NCBI GenBank assembly: GCA_033977485.1 | Contig: CM066994.1 | Coordinates: 42,991,155 to 43,055,154, forward strand | Direction: 5' to 3' | Length of the DNA: 64,000 nucleotides | DNA from: Hydrangea macrophylla | Lineage: Eukaryota > Streptophyta > Magnoliopsida > Cornales > Hydrangeaceae | Part shown: positions 1-11,682 of the stretch, in pieces | Layout: each line of letters begins with the position of its first letter | Position numbering within the stretch: the first letter of the stretch is position 1 | Made by a program: the position numbers and the translations under genes | The notes under the pieces: model-generated | Told to the model about the DNA's origin: nothing | The model's input: the letters and a program-made list of their open reading frames with translations, nothing else | Databases searched by the model: none

Positions 1-18
1 CCTCTTTTCTTTCGATAC

Positions 19-171
19 CCTAGCCTTGAACTATGCCCGATATGATTCCTACTAGGGGATATGTAAGCAACCACATTGGTTCGGTTGACACCATCAAAAT
101 TAACCCTCCCTTTTCAAGACCTTGGCCCGAACTACGTTGGACCTGATCCCCACTCAGGGGTACGTAGGCAG
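19..171 (+). repeat. Two copies of a conserved GAACTACGT...GTACGTAGGCAG motif
   Basis: The ~50-base motif (a GAACTACGT half, TCTGATT/CCTGATC in the middle, then GGGGTACGTAGGCAG) occurs at 19-70 and 121-171, and again at 4937-4984. The two halves GAACTACGT and ACGTAGGCAG are partly complementary, so each copy can fold. I recall similar motifs in repeat regions of plant Ty3 elements, but cannot verify this here. Confidence 0.5.
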
Positions 172-373
172 ACTTTCAAAAGAAAAAAGGATGACTCGCT
201 AGGTTAAAGATTTGAAAGGATGCCTAGGCAAAAATTAGAGTTAAATCCAGAGTGAGTAATAACAAAAGAGATAAAATAGCTCTCTAGGACACCTCACTGG
301 TGCCTAAGCAGAAGTTATGAGCATTTAAGAGAATAAAGTCGCGGTCCTTACCATGAACTAGAAATCACCTTCC

Positions 374-600
374 ACACTAGGGGCAAGCTTTGGCTACTCA
401 TCTTGTTTGCCTGAATTTTACTATCTACCCTTCATACAAGGGGCAAACTTTGGTCACCTACCTCGTTTGCCCAAAACCTCCAATGAACCGTCGTCCAAAC
501 TAGGAGCAAACTTTGGTCACCTACCTCGTTTGCCTATGAATCCAAACTAGGGGCAAACTTTGTTTGCCTAACAACCCCTTCACACCAAGGGTAAGTTTTC
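374..600 (+). repeat. Short tandem array, GGGGCAAACTTTGG...CTCGTTTGCC
   Basis: Four degenerate copies of a ~33-base core (GGGGCAAACTTTGG, then TCACCTACCTCGTTTGCC) begin near 379, 438, 502 and 549, separated by variable spacers; a fifth partial copy ends near 600. It belongs to the non-coding 3' region of the surrounding retrotransposon. Confidence 0.6.
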
Positions 601-1329
601 AAGTCAGCAAGTTGTTTTGAAAATTTTGATACATAGTATCTTTTATTATCAAAGCTAGGGCACTAATTCGAAGCACACTTTGGATAAGCAAATAATTGGC
701 TAGACTTTAGGGAGAAGCTTTCAAAGCTTAGATTTATCACTAGTGTGATACCACGAACAGATGAGAATTGCATATAAGTAAAGCGGTACATCAATTATGA
801 CGAAGGCATATTAGATCATGACAATTTGAGAATTTCATGTCCGAGTCAGTCCTTTGTTTTGATCAAAAGTGTGTCAGAGCTCAAAGCTTCATATAAACTA
901 ACCCATCTTGCCTGTCATCTCTACTCCTGTCAAGTCCATTCGTCCCAATGGTCTCAAATGTGTGGGTTTAAGGTGACTCCCAATTATAAAACTTGTGGAT
1001 GCAAGCAGAAGTTCCAAACACCGTTACTGCATTGTCAAGGCTGCAATATGATCCTAACTATCAGTGACACCCTCCAATCACAGTCATTTGTCTTCATAAG
1101 TTAGTCCGCAAGATCCACTGGCTATCATCCTCCCGTTCCTTGGCAACCAAACCAAAATCATGTTACAAATTTCCTTTTTACCTAGTAGAGTCTCCTCATC
1201 CCCTATAGATTCGATTTATCCCTAGCAGTCCAAAAGTCCCTCAGACTATCCCCAGCGGATAGACACGAAAAGAGATCGACTCCCAAAGGCCCGAACCGGC
1301 TCCTCGGACCGACCATTGCTAGATTTGAT

Positions 1330-2786
1330 TGTAACAACCAATATTTTCATTTAATTGCTAATGTAATTTCCAAATTTTATTCCTATTACTTGCTTTATTT
1401 AATAGAAATTCTTTATTTGGGGTCAAACTGTAATTTCTTATAAATTCAGGAAAACCTGTGATGAATTTCAAAACTGTGTTTTCAAAACGGTGAAAGTATT
1501 TGCTTTTGACTCAAACTATATTTTTAAACAACTAGAAAATTATTTCCTATGTTAATATAAGTTTTCTATATTTTTTGTGGTGATCACCGCGCCGCAAAAA
1601 TACCATTTTATCAACGAAACCTGTCCGCGCCATGATGAACTCCCATAGATTGGGATTCTCCACCAAATCAATTTGACATATGTTTTATGCACATTTAATT
1701 CAAGCAATCATTGGATTAGGCTTGTTTGGGAATGCTATTTGTGTATGTGTATATTGTAGTGCCATAAGTATGGTATGTGATGGTGAGTTGAGAAGAGTCG
1801 AGAATGTGTTGTGTGAGTTGCTACCTTAATTATCCCAGGTCAATTCGGATACGGCAGGTTAATTGGGAAGGATTGAGCTTAGGTCAACTCGGATACAACA
1901 TGCCAATCAGTGATGTGTTATAGCCTTAATTATCCCCGGTCGATTCAGATACGGCAGGTTAATTAAGAGGGATTGGGCCTAAGTCGACTCGGATATGACA
2001 GGTCAGTCCGATCGTGTCTAAGACGATTTAGATACGGTAGACCCATCATGTTATTGTAACCTCGAATGTCTAGGTACGCCCAGGCCGATTCGGATACGGT
2101 AGGCATATCGATAGACATTCTAAACTTAATGGCCGTGGGTCGGTGGTTCAGGGGAACCGTTTGTGTTGGATTTTATAGTCGAGGTAAAAGAGTCAGTGAG
2201 ATGAGTGGGGTGCATTGTTTCATGCACAGTCACATGTCATATTATTGGATATCGTTATGTTGATCTTCTATTTCTGTTTGAATGCGTATTCACTCATGTA
2301 ATCCTAACATGTTGTATAATAAACACGTGAATCGAAAATAGTAAGCAAGCATGTTTTACATTACAAGTATATGTTTTAAATACTCACCAGCTTCTTGAAG
2401 CTGACGGCGTTGTTGCGCCCTAGACATTCGTGTTTAGGCTTTTCAAGTTATGATCAGGCTAGACAATATGACTATGCCAATTGAGAACAACTACTTGAGG
2501 AGATAAAGGATTTAATTTTGCTTTTAATTATAAACTGAACTTGTAATAAGGATTGATGTAATAGATACTTATGTTGTTGCAAGGCAGGCTGTGCCTTAAG
2601 ATTCCTATGTGCTGTAATAATTATTATGCCTGAAAATTTTTATAAGTCTTGATTTCTCTTACTCTAATTTAAATTATTATACTGTTCGACGTTTGAGACG
2701 GAATCGATCCTTCAAACTGTCGCGACCTTCCGGTCTATAAAGGAAATTAAATGCTTTCCCTATTTATGCTACATCGAGGCATGACC
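1330..2786. mobile_element. Solo LTR (Ty3-like), TSD ttgat
   Basis: A 1457-bp insertion begins TGTAACAACC and is flanked by the 5-bp direct repeat ttgat (1325-1329 and 2787-2791). Removing it rejoins a tandem-repeat unit (GACCGACCATT...GATTTGATC...GAGATTCAG) that is seen uninterrupted many times just downstream, so the boundaries are supported independently of the TSD. There is no coding sequence and no second LTR, hence a solo LTR formed by LTR-LTR recombination. The right end reads ATGACC. On the minus strand this is GGTCATGCCTCG, one base from the common LTR start TGTCATGCC, which suggests a minus orientation, but that is not proven. Confidence 0.7.
1830..2110 (+). repeat. Subrepeats with TTCGGATACGGCAGG core inside the solo LTR
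   Basis: About six degenerate copies of a CGGATACGGYAGGTTAATT-like core (near 1845, 1880, 1945, 1990, 2030, 2095) are spaced roughly 40-70 bases apart inside the solo LTR. No coding sense is apparent. Confidence 0.55.
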
Positions 2787-2791
2787 TTGAT

Positions 2792-3790
2792 CATCATCAG
2801 AGATTCAGATATGAATCCTGGTTCCGGTTAAGAGAAACAATTAAGAAAGATTCTCAGAGAGTCTAGGTCATCCCCAACGGATAGACACAGAAAGAGATCG
2901 GCTCCCGGTGGCCCAAATAGACTTTCCGGACCGACCATTACAAGATTTGATCAACCGTGAGAGATTCAGAGATGGATCCTGGATATAGGTCAAGAATTGA
3001 AGAGATATTCTCAGAGAGTCCAGGTCATCCCCAGCGAATAGACACAGAAAGAGATCGGCTCCCGGATGCCCGAATAGGCTTTCTGGACCGATTATACAAG
3101 ATTTGATCAATCGTGAGAGATTCAGAGATGGATCCTGGTTCTATGTCAAGAATTGAAGAGAGAGATTCTCAAAGAATCCAGAACCATCCCCAACGGACAA
3201 ATACAGAAAAAAAATCGGATCCTGAAGGCCCTAACCGACTCTTTTGGATTGGGCATTGCTAGATTTAATCAACCGTGAAGAGATTCAAAGATGGATCTTG
3301 GTTCTCGGCCAGAAGAATTTGATAAACGTAAGAGATTTAGAGATGGATCTTGGTTCTCGGCCAGAAGAATTTGATCAACCGTGAGAGATTCAGAGATGGG
3401 TCCTAGTTCTCAGTCAGAAGAATTGATCAACCGTGAGAGATTCAGAGATGGATTCTGGTTCTTAATCATAAGAATTTGATCAACTGTGAGAGATTCAGAG
3501 ATAGATCCTGGTTCTCAATCAGAAGAATTGATCAACCGTGAGAGATTCAGAGATGGATCCTAGTTCTCGGTCAGAATAATTTGATCAACCGTGAGAGATT
3601 TAGAGATGGATCTTAGTTCTTGGTCAGAAGAATTTGATCAACCGTGAAAGATTCAGAGATGGATTTTGGTTCTCGGTCAAAAGAATTTGATCAACCGTGA
3701 GAGATTCAGAGATGGATCCTGGTTCTCGGTCAGAAGAATTTGATAAACCGTGAGGGATTCAGAGATGGATCCTGGTTCTCGGTCAAGAGT
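2792..3790 (+). repeat. Tandem array with two nested unit sizes (GATTCAGAGATGGATCCTGG)
   Basis: Every unit carries GAGAGATTCAGAGATGGATCCTGGTTCT followed by a GATTTGATCAACCGT-type spacer. From 2792 to about 3280 the period is ~155-175 bases because each unit also holds a CATCCCCAACGGATAGACACAG block. From about 3280 to 3790 the period drops to ~53 bases and roughly ten copies follow. One further long unit lies at 1240-1329, cut from the array by the solo LTR. Part of the retrotransposon 3' region. Confidence 0.8.
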
Positions 3791-4029
3791 TAAGAGAGAT
3801 TCCCAAAGAGTCCCGTACCATTCTCAACAAAAGAGTAGAGAAAATCAGTTCCTAGAAGCTTGAACCAGCTTTCCGGAGCAGCCACCATAAGAATCATCGT
3901 CAACAGTCTAGAGATCCTAGCTCCCAGGGCAAGCATCGTCTACTCACAACCAAACCACTCTATGATATCCCGGCTTCCATGACCGTCATTTGACATCTTG
4001 GGCTTCCATGCCCATCGTTAAGGCTCCGT

Positions 4030-4590
4030 ATTCGTTAGTTATCATGTAAGCGTCCTCACATGTCAGTTATCATGAGCTTCCTCACTTGTCGATTATCGTG
4101 AGCTTCCTCACTTATTGTGAGCTTCCTTATATTGTGAGCTTCCTCACCTGTCAATTATCATGAGCTTCCTCACTCATTGTGAGCTTCCTCACTTGTCAAT
4201 CATCGTGAGCTTCCTCACCTGTCAGTTATCGTGAGCTTTCTCACATTGTGAGCTTTCTCACTTATCAGTTATCGTGTGAGCTTCCTCACTTATCAGGTAT
4301 CATGAGCTTTCTCATTTATCAGTTATCGTGAGCTTCTTCACCTATCAGCTATCATGAGCTTCTTCACTCCTTTGTCCAAAATCGTGAGCTTCCTTACCTG
4401 TTGGTTATCATGCGCTTCCTCACCTATCGGTTATCGCGAGCTTCCTCAAAAATCACGAGCTTCCTCACCAAACAGTTATCGTGAGCTTCCTCACTTATCA
4501 TGAGCTTCCTCACTCCTTTGTCCGAAATCGTATGCTTCCTCACCAAACAGTTATCGTGAGCTTCCTCACTTGTCGTTTTGTATCCAGGGC
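4030..4590 (+). repeat. Tandem array of CGTGAGCTTCCTCAC
   Basis: About twenty copies of a 15-base core (TCGTGAGCTTCCTCAC with variants) alternate with an 8-12 base spacer of the type TTGTCAGTTA, giving a ~26-base period with some shortened units. GTGAG...CTCAC makes each core an imperfect inverted repeat that can form a small hairpin. Non-coding, in the 3' region of the surrounding element. Confidence 0.8.
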
Positions 4591-4936
4591 TCCGCGTCCA
4601 TCAGTTATCTTTAGTTGTCATCCTCAAGGACCCCACATCCGATCCCATTCGCTTGCGAAGCACACTTTCCAGAATTTAAAATGTTTGCCCCGAGACCCAG
4701 AGTTTTCAACACCTTGGTATCCTTATCATAATCAACCACTGCATTAGAGTCAAGTAAGAACTAGCACAATATAAGCTCGCTTGGCATGACACACCCCACG
4801 ACACCAACTCATGCTAGGATCAGAACACTAGGCACGATAGGACTCAGAACACATCACATCCATGTATTGCATATCATTCCCCGCATATAGCATCTGCCTG
4901 ATTGAAGTGCATTTGCATGTGTTTTTTTTTTCTTTG

Positions 4937-4984
4937 TGCCTGAACTACGTCCTGGTCTGATTTCCATTGGGGTAACGTAGGCAG
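4937..4984 (+). repeat. Third copy of the GAACTACGT...ACGTAGGCAG motif
   Basis: Same motif as the pair at 19-171, about 170 bases upstream of the polypurine tract of the Tat/Ogre-like element. Its position near the 3' end in all copies suggests an element-specific cis signal, but no function can be read from sequence. Confidence 0.45.
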
Positions 4985-5143
4985 CTCACGAAGAGCGTGA
5001 CTAGCACTAGCCTTAACATCGATTTTTCTTGCATTTTTCGCAACGCACTTGTTTTTTTCCTAAATCTTTTAGCCTCCAAAAGGCCTGTCTCTTCAAGGCT
5101 TTGGCACTCGCTTGAGACATGCGTTTCCTCGCACGTTCATGCC

Positions 5144-5152
5144 AAAGAGGGG
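5144..5152 (+). other. Polypurine tract of the Tat/Ogre-like element
   Basis: AAAGAGGGG lies five bases before the start of the LTR (AGTAGACACCCC at 5158). This is the expected place of the plus-strand primer in an LTR retrotransposon and fixes the element's orientation as plus. Confidence 0.6.
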
Positions 5153-6198
5153 CTAACAGTAGACACCCCACTTTGTAGGCTAACAGATTTAAGAGGCCAC
5201 AAGCATGTGAAACCTCGATGATTAGATTGATCGGATTATCAGAGATTGCCTCTAACTCTCAAGAAGACAAAGAATTAGCAGAAATGACCAAAATGCCCTT
5301 GAAAGCCCAGAACTCTCCGAATTGGCAGAGAAGCTCAGAAATCATTCGATGTCATTCAAAATAAACAAAAAGGTATTTTAAAGAGAAAACATCAGCTCCC
5401 AGAGGCTTCCGAAGCCCCGAAAGTTCCCATTTGATCGGTTTGACCAAGATTTAACCTCGGTTTGACCAAAATTTTCCAAAATTGCCCGAAAGCTCCAAAA
5501 TCATTCTAAGTCATGTGAAAAGTCTTATAACAAGTTTTAAAAGAAAATCGAATGTCAACTCCTGGGAGCTTCCAGAGGTTCCCAGAACTTCCTAGTGGTC
5601 CTCGGTTTGACCGATTTGACCTAAAAGGTGACTTTGAAACCGGAGCACCGTATCATTTTTTAAATATTTTTCATGGATAGTAGAGGTCAATAGCTTGCTA
5701 ATGATATATTGCACATAATTTTGGGATTTAAAAGGGATTTATTATGAAATTTCGAAGGTGAAAAAGGCGCTCAAATCGGTTTTTACTGCGAATACCGCAA
5801 AATCTTTCAAAGTAACCAATCTCCGAAAGTTTTTTTTTTTATAAAAAGAAGACTCCATTACCTTTCCAACAGTATATCACAAGCCCAGTTTGGAGTTCAT
5901 ACGCACTTTCTGTGAATATCGGACGAAATAGGGCCTTTTCGCGAATTCTGGAAGTTCTGGGGGCTTAAATGAAAAATTCGGGTCAACAGGGGTTGACTGC
6001 CGCTGCGGCACACCACCACTGTCGCCGCGGCACACCACCACTACTATTGCGGCACTCCCCTCCTAAACCCAATTTTTTGTAAAATATTTTGGGTGCTCAA
6101 TGTTAATTTCAATTCTTAAAACGACGTAGTTTTGATTATTCTGGGATTATGGACCAATGAGAGACTTTTTCTAACCCCAATTACCTCTCCAACACCTC

Positions 6199-6206
6199 TA
6201 TAAATA
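6199..6206 (+). promoter_or_regulatory. TATA box of the long LTR
   Basis: TATAAATA in the context CCTCTATAAATACCCC, followed about 30 bases later by a purine-rich AGGAGAACAAGGGAAG leader. This is the standard arrangement of a plant Pol II core promoter at the U3/R boundary. Confidence 0.5.
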
Positions 6207-6748
6207 CCCCCTTCATCTTCACAACTTAGGAGAACAAGGGAAGTTCCAAAGAGAGAGATAGAGAGCTAGGGAGAAATAGGGAGAGGAATAGTAGTTTTCT
6301 TCTTCAAAATCCAATCAAAATGTGAGTTTCAACTAGTTTTCTTAAAACTAAACTTGTGCTTTCAAGCTGTCAATCCATTTTCTTTACATCCTTTGAGTTT
6401 CCAATGAGTTAGAGAGTGATGTACTCACCCACATACACATATATATATATTAGAGGTTGAATACTTGTTCTTCTCTCTTAATCCCATTTCTATTTTCATT
6501 TTTCCTTTATCATACTTGAATTTCCCTTCTCATGAATCCCATTTCTATTTTGATTTTTTTTTATCACACTTGCATCATCTCTCCCTCAACCTCATTTCTA
6601 TTTTGATTTCTTCTTCTTCCAAGTTTTTGAGGTTTCAAGTGTTAAGAGGATGTTCTATATGGTTACTTCATCTTCTCAAGTGTTTAAATTCAAGATTTGA
6701 ACTCCTATTTCAAAGCCCAATCAAAACCAAGTAGTTTTCTAAAAGGAA

Positions 6749-8260
6749 AAGTCCACTTTCTGTAGATTTTCTCAAAACAGTGAACAATCTGAGTTCAAAC
6801 ATTTATCTTGAATTAAATACTTAAGGTATAATGATAAAACCACTCGGAAAACCTTATAAATATATCATATCTCACCCTCATTTTGTTTCATCAATTTTAG
6901 AAATGTGGAAACATGTTTTCTGGATTTTAGAAGTTCATGTTAGCAATCTATCTTTTCTCTCACAGATTATAGTCTGACTTCTTACATTTATTTAAGATGT
7001 TTTTCATCACATAACATGGTCTTTTCTATTTTTTTTTGAACTTCAATGTGTTATGATGCGTTCTGTATCTTTTGAGTATTATAAGAGTCGTTTTATTATT
7101 TTTAAAAAATCATACAAAATCAGTCAATAGTGCAGCTTCTATTTCTGAGTTATGTGTATATTCTGATTTGTTCCTTTTAATCTGTAATAGCTATTGAAGT
7201 TTTTGGTCTTTTTGGTGTATTCTAGATACACTAGGGAGGTTCTCTAATTTTTTCCACGTTTTCCTAAGCATGTTTGGCCTCCTTTCATGATTTTGAAAAG
7301 TGATGCACACAGTCTGGACACTATTCACAGTATGACACTTTTTGACTTTCACACTTTGATGCAATACTCTCTTGTATCTAGATGAACCCACATCCCATGA
7401 ACATATTCTTTACCCCTCTTGGCATATTATATCATATATTGCATCATCTATCCTCTCATGTATCATACCTCCCATAGATTCTTGAGTTTGGTTTCCAAAT
7501 AAAACAATGTTTTGCAAATACTTGGGAAGTTCTTGAAATAAGTTTGGAATAGATATTCCAAGTGGTTGCAATCTCCATTTAAATTATGGAAATACACTCT
7601 CAAAACCCCATTTTCAAAACCCCTCTTAAACCCCTCATTTTGATTTCAAGAGATAAAACACTTGTTTTCCCCAAATCTTCAAAACAGTGAGTTATTCAAC
7701 TTTAAAATGTCATTCTGAATTCAACACTCAATGGATGATTGCAAGGCCACTTGAAAAGTCTTCCTAACTCATTAAGGAATGACCATGATTTTTGGTTTGA
7801 TTTAAAAATACTTGGAAGGGTTCCATTTTGATCCAAACATTCTGTTTTCTCTGTCACAACAACTTAGTTGACTTGCAACTTGTTTTCTAGAAAACCTTTA
7901 CAAAAAGAGTGGTCCCAATTCATTTTTCCCTTGAACTGCAGTGTCTTAGGGAACGTTCTGTATAATATGGACCTCCAAATATTTTGTTTTCATTTTTAAA
8001 GAGTTTTCTACATTTCAGTCGATAGTACGGACTCTATTTCTGAGTAACCTCTTTTGTTTATTTGATTTCTCTCAATCTGTAACTTCTATCTTGATTTGGC
8101 TTTTTGCTATGTGTTCTAGACATGGTAGGGATGATCTCCATAAACAATCATGAATTGTGCACACTCCTAACCTCACTTTTCCATTTTTACAAAATCCGTT
8201 CACTATTCTATCCACTATTTACAGTAAGCATGTTTTAACTTTAATTCTTTGATTGGATGT
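6749..8260 (+). repeat. Diverged tandem duplication inside the LTR
   Basis: The segment 6749-7380 and the segment 7650-8260 share the same ordered blocks: TTCTCAAAACAGTGA, GATGCGTTCTGTAT versus GAACGTTCTGTATA, TTTCTGAGTTA versus TTTCTGAGTAA, CTGTAATAGCTAT versus CTGTAACTTCTAT, GTATTCTAGA versus GTGTTCTAGA. Offset about 900 bases and strongly diverged. Confidence 0.5.
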
Positions 8261-9172
8261 TCACATGCATTCCAAATTAGCCTATATCTTAGGAATTAGT
8301 TTGTACTACATTTTTACATATCCTATAATGACATTCTTCATTCATTTATGCATACTTTAGATTTCTAAATCACTTTAGAAAATCTATGAACACAAAACAT
8401 ACTACAAGCTTTGCACATTCTAGGATCATACATTGCATCCATGCAAGATTTGGAGTTTTTGTGACTCTTAATCTAAGAAGATTATAAGGAATGAAATCGA
8501 TCACACGTTCATGCTCCCCCTCGATCAAATATTCCTTTCTCATCCGTCCTGGGGATTGAGAAGTCTTCTTTTCAAGGAAATAACATGCATCATACTAGTT
8601 TGCTAAGCATATCCCATTTTCTTTGATTTTTAGTTTTCAAGAACAATCCATGTCCCCTTCATATTAGGAAAACTTGATTACTTGATATATGATTAGACGA
8701 TTTTTCCTAGGTTTGTTTGTGTAATCTTTCACTTTTGCATCGTGTGATATTTGGCTTAGATCTTATGAATGATATCTTATCTTTTGATCTTCCATTTCAA
8801 GATTCTCGTTCAATGTAATATACCTATCATAAATATTAACTGTCGAACCAAACATAGTACAAGATGATTAATTGGATGCTAATTGAGGCCCATCGAGAGA
8901 CGGGGTGAGTTGAGGGTGTTTTAGTCATGACAAAGGCCCCTTCCTCTCTCGTACTAAAACCCCGAGTCAAGTTCTTTGGTTATGAAGGGCCAGTGCCGTT
9001 TCTCCGTTTAGGTGAGTCAAATTGGGTTTCTTGGTTCCCTAAAGACCAAGTGGCGACTTTGTATCTGTATTCACAGACCTTTCTTTTTTCTTTTTTTTTT
9101 TCAAATATTTCAAAGGAAAATCAATTCTGAAACCCTGGATGGGGGGTGGACCCCGGAGGCCGCGTGTCCACA

Positions 9173-10946
9173 GGTGCTTGAGTTTTTTAAATTAGAACAA
9201 GGAAGGAATCCCTCATTCACATTCAAAATTGAGGCAGATGATCAAAAGAGAATAACTCGTTGTTTTTGGTCCGATGCAACATCTAGACGAGGATACAATT
9301 TTTATGGCGATGTGGTAAATTTCGATACTACATACAATACCAATCGGTATACCATAATTTTTGCACCATTGATGGGAGTTAATAACCATGGTCAAACAAT
9401 TATTTTTGCGTGTGCATTCTTGAGTGATGAGAACATAGATTCTTTTGTTTGGCTATTCAACCAATTTTTAGAAGCTACGTCAGGTGATGCACCTAAAATG
9501 ATTACAATTGATCAAGATCCCGCGATGACAAAATCTATTTCTCAAATCTTCCAAGTACTTTTCATAGGTACTATAGTTGTCACATATTGATGAAATTTTC
9601 TGAAACGTTAGATTCAATTAAATCTAGTGCACACTATAAGGAGTTTTCAGATTGCATATGGAATTCAGAAAATAAGGAAGAGTTTGACTCGAAGTGGATG
9701 GGGCTTATTGAGAAAAGTGGGTTAAAGGATAATCGATGGCTACATAATTTGTATGAGATTCGTTCAACATGAGTGCCCTGCATATGTAATTCATATTTTT
9801 CTCGACTGATATGCCAGGTAGCCAACGAGCAGAAAGTTCTCATTGTCTTTCATGAAATATGTTTCAAAAAGCAATTCTTTGATGGAATTTATGATTCAGT
9901 TTGGACGGGGACTTAAATGCTAACGTCATGAAGGCTAACGTCATGAAGAGTTGATTACCGATAACAAGGATATGATTGAGAAGCCTGAATTGAAAATGCT
10001 TCATGACTTCTTCGTGCAAATGGTTGAGATATATACACATGAAAAGTTTTATAAGTTTCAAGATGAGTTGTGGGAGAGCTTGAATTATAGATTTTAGCTT
10101 ATCAAAGATGTTGAAGATCACCGAGTGTACAAGATTTCAAGAAAGAATGTTGAGAAATATCAAGTGCAAGAAATCATTTATGACAAGGACTTGGGTTTAG
10201 CTTCATGTATTTGTCAAATATTTAAGAGCTCGGGTATCCCATGCAGACACATTTTATCATATTTGAACAAGATGCATGATTTGGATAAATTGCCTGATCA
10301 ATACATTCTAAAAAGGTGGACTAAATCTGCAAAATCTGGGCCAGTGGTGGATGATGTTGGTATGAAAATTACTAATGACAAATCATTTTTCATGAAGCGT
10401 AGTTAATTAATTCAATTTTCTTTAGGTGTAATTGATAAGGCTCTTGAAAGTGAAGAAACAACCAAGGTTTACACCGATGGTATGGGTCGAGTACTCAAAC
10501 AAATTGATGAAATGGTTGGGAGTGGTACAAGCGTACGAGTTTTTAGCGTTCAAAGTAATCAAATGGTTGGTTGTGATACAAGTGTACATGTCTCCCAATG
10601 TTATGAACAAAGTTACCATGAACCTAGTCAAGCAAGGGCAAAAGGGTGTGGAAAAAGACTCAAGGGAGGAAAAGAGAAGGCACTAGGGAGGGCAAAAAAA
10701 TATAAAGACAGGCGTTGTAATAGATGTGGCAAAGTTGGACAGTCCCATGATAAAAGAAATTGTCCAATGCTTGCAAATCGGTAAGAATCTTTCGTACATA
10801 CTTATAAATGATTTTTGTTCCAGTAAATTTATCAATGACTATTCTTTTTTTCATGTAGACCTATTGAGGTAGATGAAGATTTAACACTAGATGATGCGAC
10901 TCAAGATTTGGATAGTTTAACTGATAATGAGTTAAATGATTTTTGA
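9173..10946 (+). pseudogene. FAR1/FHY3-related (FRS) transposase-derived gene, 5'-truncated relic
   Basis: The conceptual translation begins within the FAR1 family core (LEFFKLEQGRNPSFTF) and continues through the MULE-type transposase block, with DVVNFDTTYNTNRY, FAPLMGVNNHGQ and ITIDQDPAM, then DNRWLHNLYEIR and the GSQRAESSH motif. The SWIM zinc finger follows (CICQIFKSSGIPCRH, near 10205-10250). The tail has a zinc knuckle (CNRCGKVGQSHDKRNC, near 10716-10765; six rather than the usual four residues between the second Cys and the His). A GT-AG intron fits at 10781-10858, with the last exon ending at the stop 10944-10946. Frameshifts near 9552, 9785 and 9850 and a Trp-to-stop change near 9770 show it is dead. 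The N-terminal FAR1 DNA-binding domain is missing because the long LTR abuts position 9173. Confidence 0.85.
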
Positions 10947-11682
10947 TATTTGGTTTTGGAACTCTTTCAATCTGTAATTGGGATTGGAACCCTTTATATA
11001 GGTACTTTGGGAGTAACGATGTTTGGTTTTCTGTAATTAATGTTATGGTTGCAAGGCATTGCTTATGAATGTTAGAAACACTTCTTTTTTTCATATTACA
11101 TATATGATTCTAGGAGTGGCAAATGGTTTTTTTTTTTTTGGGTTCTTTTTTTGTTCTTTATTTAGCAAATGTATTGACCTCATTTGAAGTAGTTGCTACC
11201 AATGGGTTCAATGGCTTAAAATTGTCAGCAATCTCAATTAATTGGTTTAAAAATTTCAGAACTAAAAACTGTGGAACAAAGAAGAGGAAGAGATGATATC
11301 AAAGTGAAAATGATGAAGTTGATGTTTTTGGGTTTCTTCTTCAGCTCAAAAAAAAAAATTTAAAATAGTTCATGGGTTTGTTGGTATTAATGAGAGAGAG
11401 AAAAAAAAAGAGTTCACAATCCTACCTGATAAAAGAGTTAAAAATATGAAATTATTGAAGAGAGAGAGAGAGACATTGATTCGTATTTCTCTTAGACGGG
11501 CCCACCGTTTAAGAGAAAGAAACAATCTTTTTTTTTTTACTTTTAGTCACATGCTATGGCCCATCATTTAATGCTCTGATTTTAAGTTAAGTAGTTAAGT
11601 CACATGATGTGGCCCACCATATTGATGCATCCGTTCTTTTCTCTTAGGCAGTGTCCGTCTAAGAGCCCCTCTGATATATCAC
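10947..11682. other. Non-coding spacer with GA-rich microsatellites
   Basis: No gene seen. Contains a T-run near 11128, A-rich runs near 11348 and 11400, (GA)n near 11459-11472, and a short inverted pair (CTCTTAGACGG near 11490 and CCGTCTAAGAG near 11656) that may mark a degraded MITE. Confidence 0.5.

Larger units (their letters stand above)
1..5157 (+). mobile_element. 3' internal part of a Tat/Ogre-like Ty3 LTR retrotransposon
   Basis: No coding capacity is visible here; all open frames are short and featureless. The stretch is built of several families of tandem subrepeats and ends in a purine run (5144-5152) directly before a ~4 kb LTR. Tandem-repeat-rich non-coding DNA between pol and the 3' LTR, very long LTRs, and an LTR that begins with GTAGACACCCC and ends with GTGTCCACA are known for plant Tat/Ogre elements. 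The element reads on the plus strand; its 5' part lies outside the window. Assignment to the Tat/Ogre group is inference from these landmarks, since no pol domain is in view. A solo LTR (1330-2786) is nested within it. Confidence 0.55.
5158..9172 (+). repeat. 3' LTR (~4.0 kb) of the Tat/Ogre-like element
   Basis: The left end AGTAGACACCCC follows a polypurine tract; the usual TG start appears changed to AG. The right end has a GACCAAGTGGCGACTT stretch, then a GGGGTGGACCCCGG palindrome and a terminal GTGTCCACA. A TATA box is at 6199-6206. The base after 9172 is already FAR1-like coding sequence, so 9172 is the insertion junction. Length about 4015 bp, which is long for an LTR but usual for Tat/Ogre elements. 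The TSD cannot be tested because the 5' end of the element is outside the window. An internal duplication (6749-8260) accounts for part of the length. Confidence 0.6.

Noticed and set aside
826..1104. 92-codon open frame in the repeat-rich left region
   Set aside because: No domain, low complexity, lies in retrotransposon non-coding DNA.
6465..6734. 89-codon Phe/Ser/Leu-rich frame
   Set aside because: Composition reflects T/C-rich LTR sequence with internal repeats; no homology visible.
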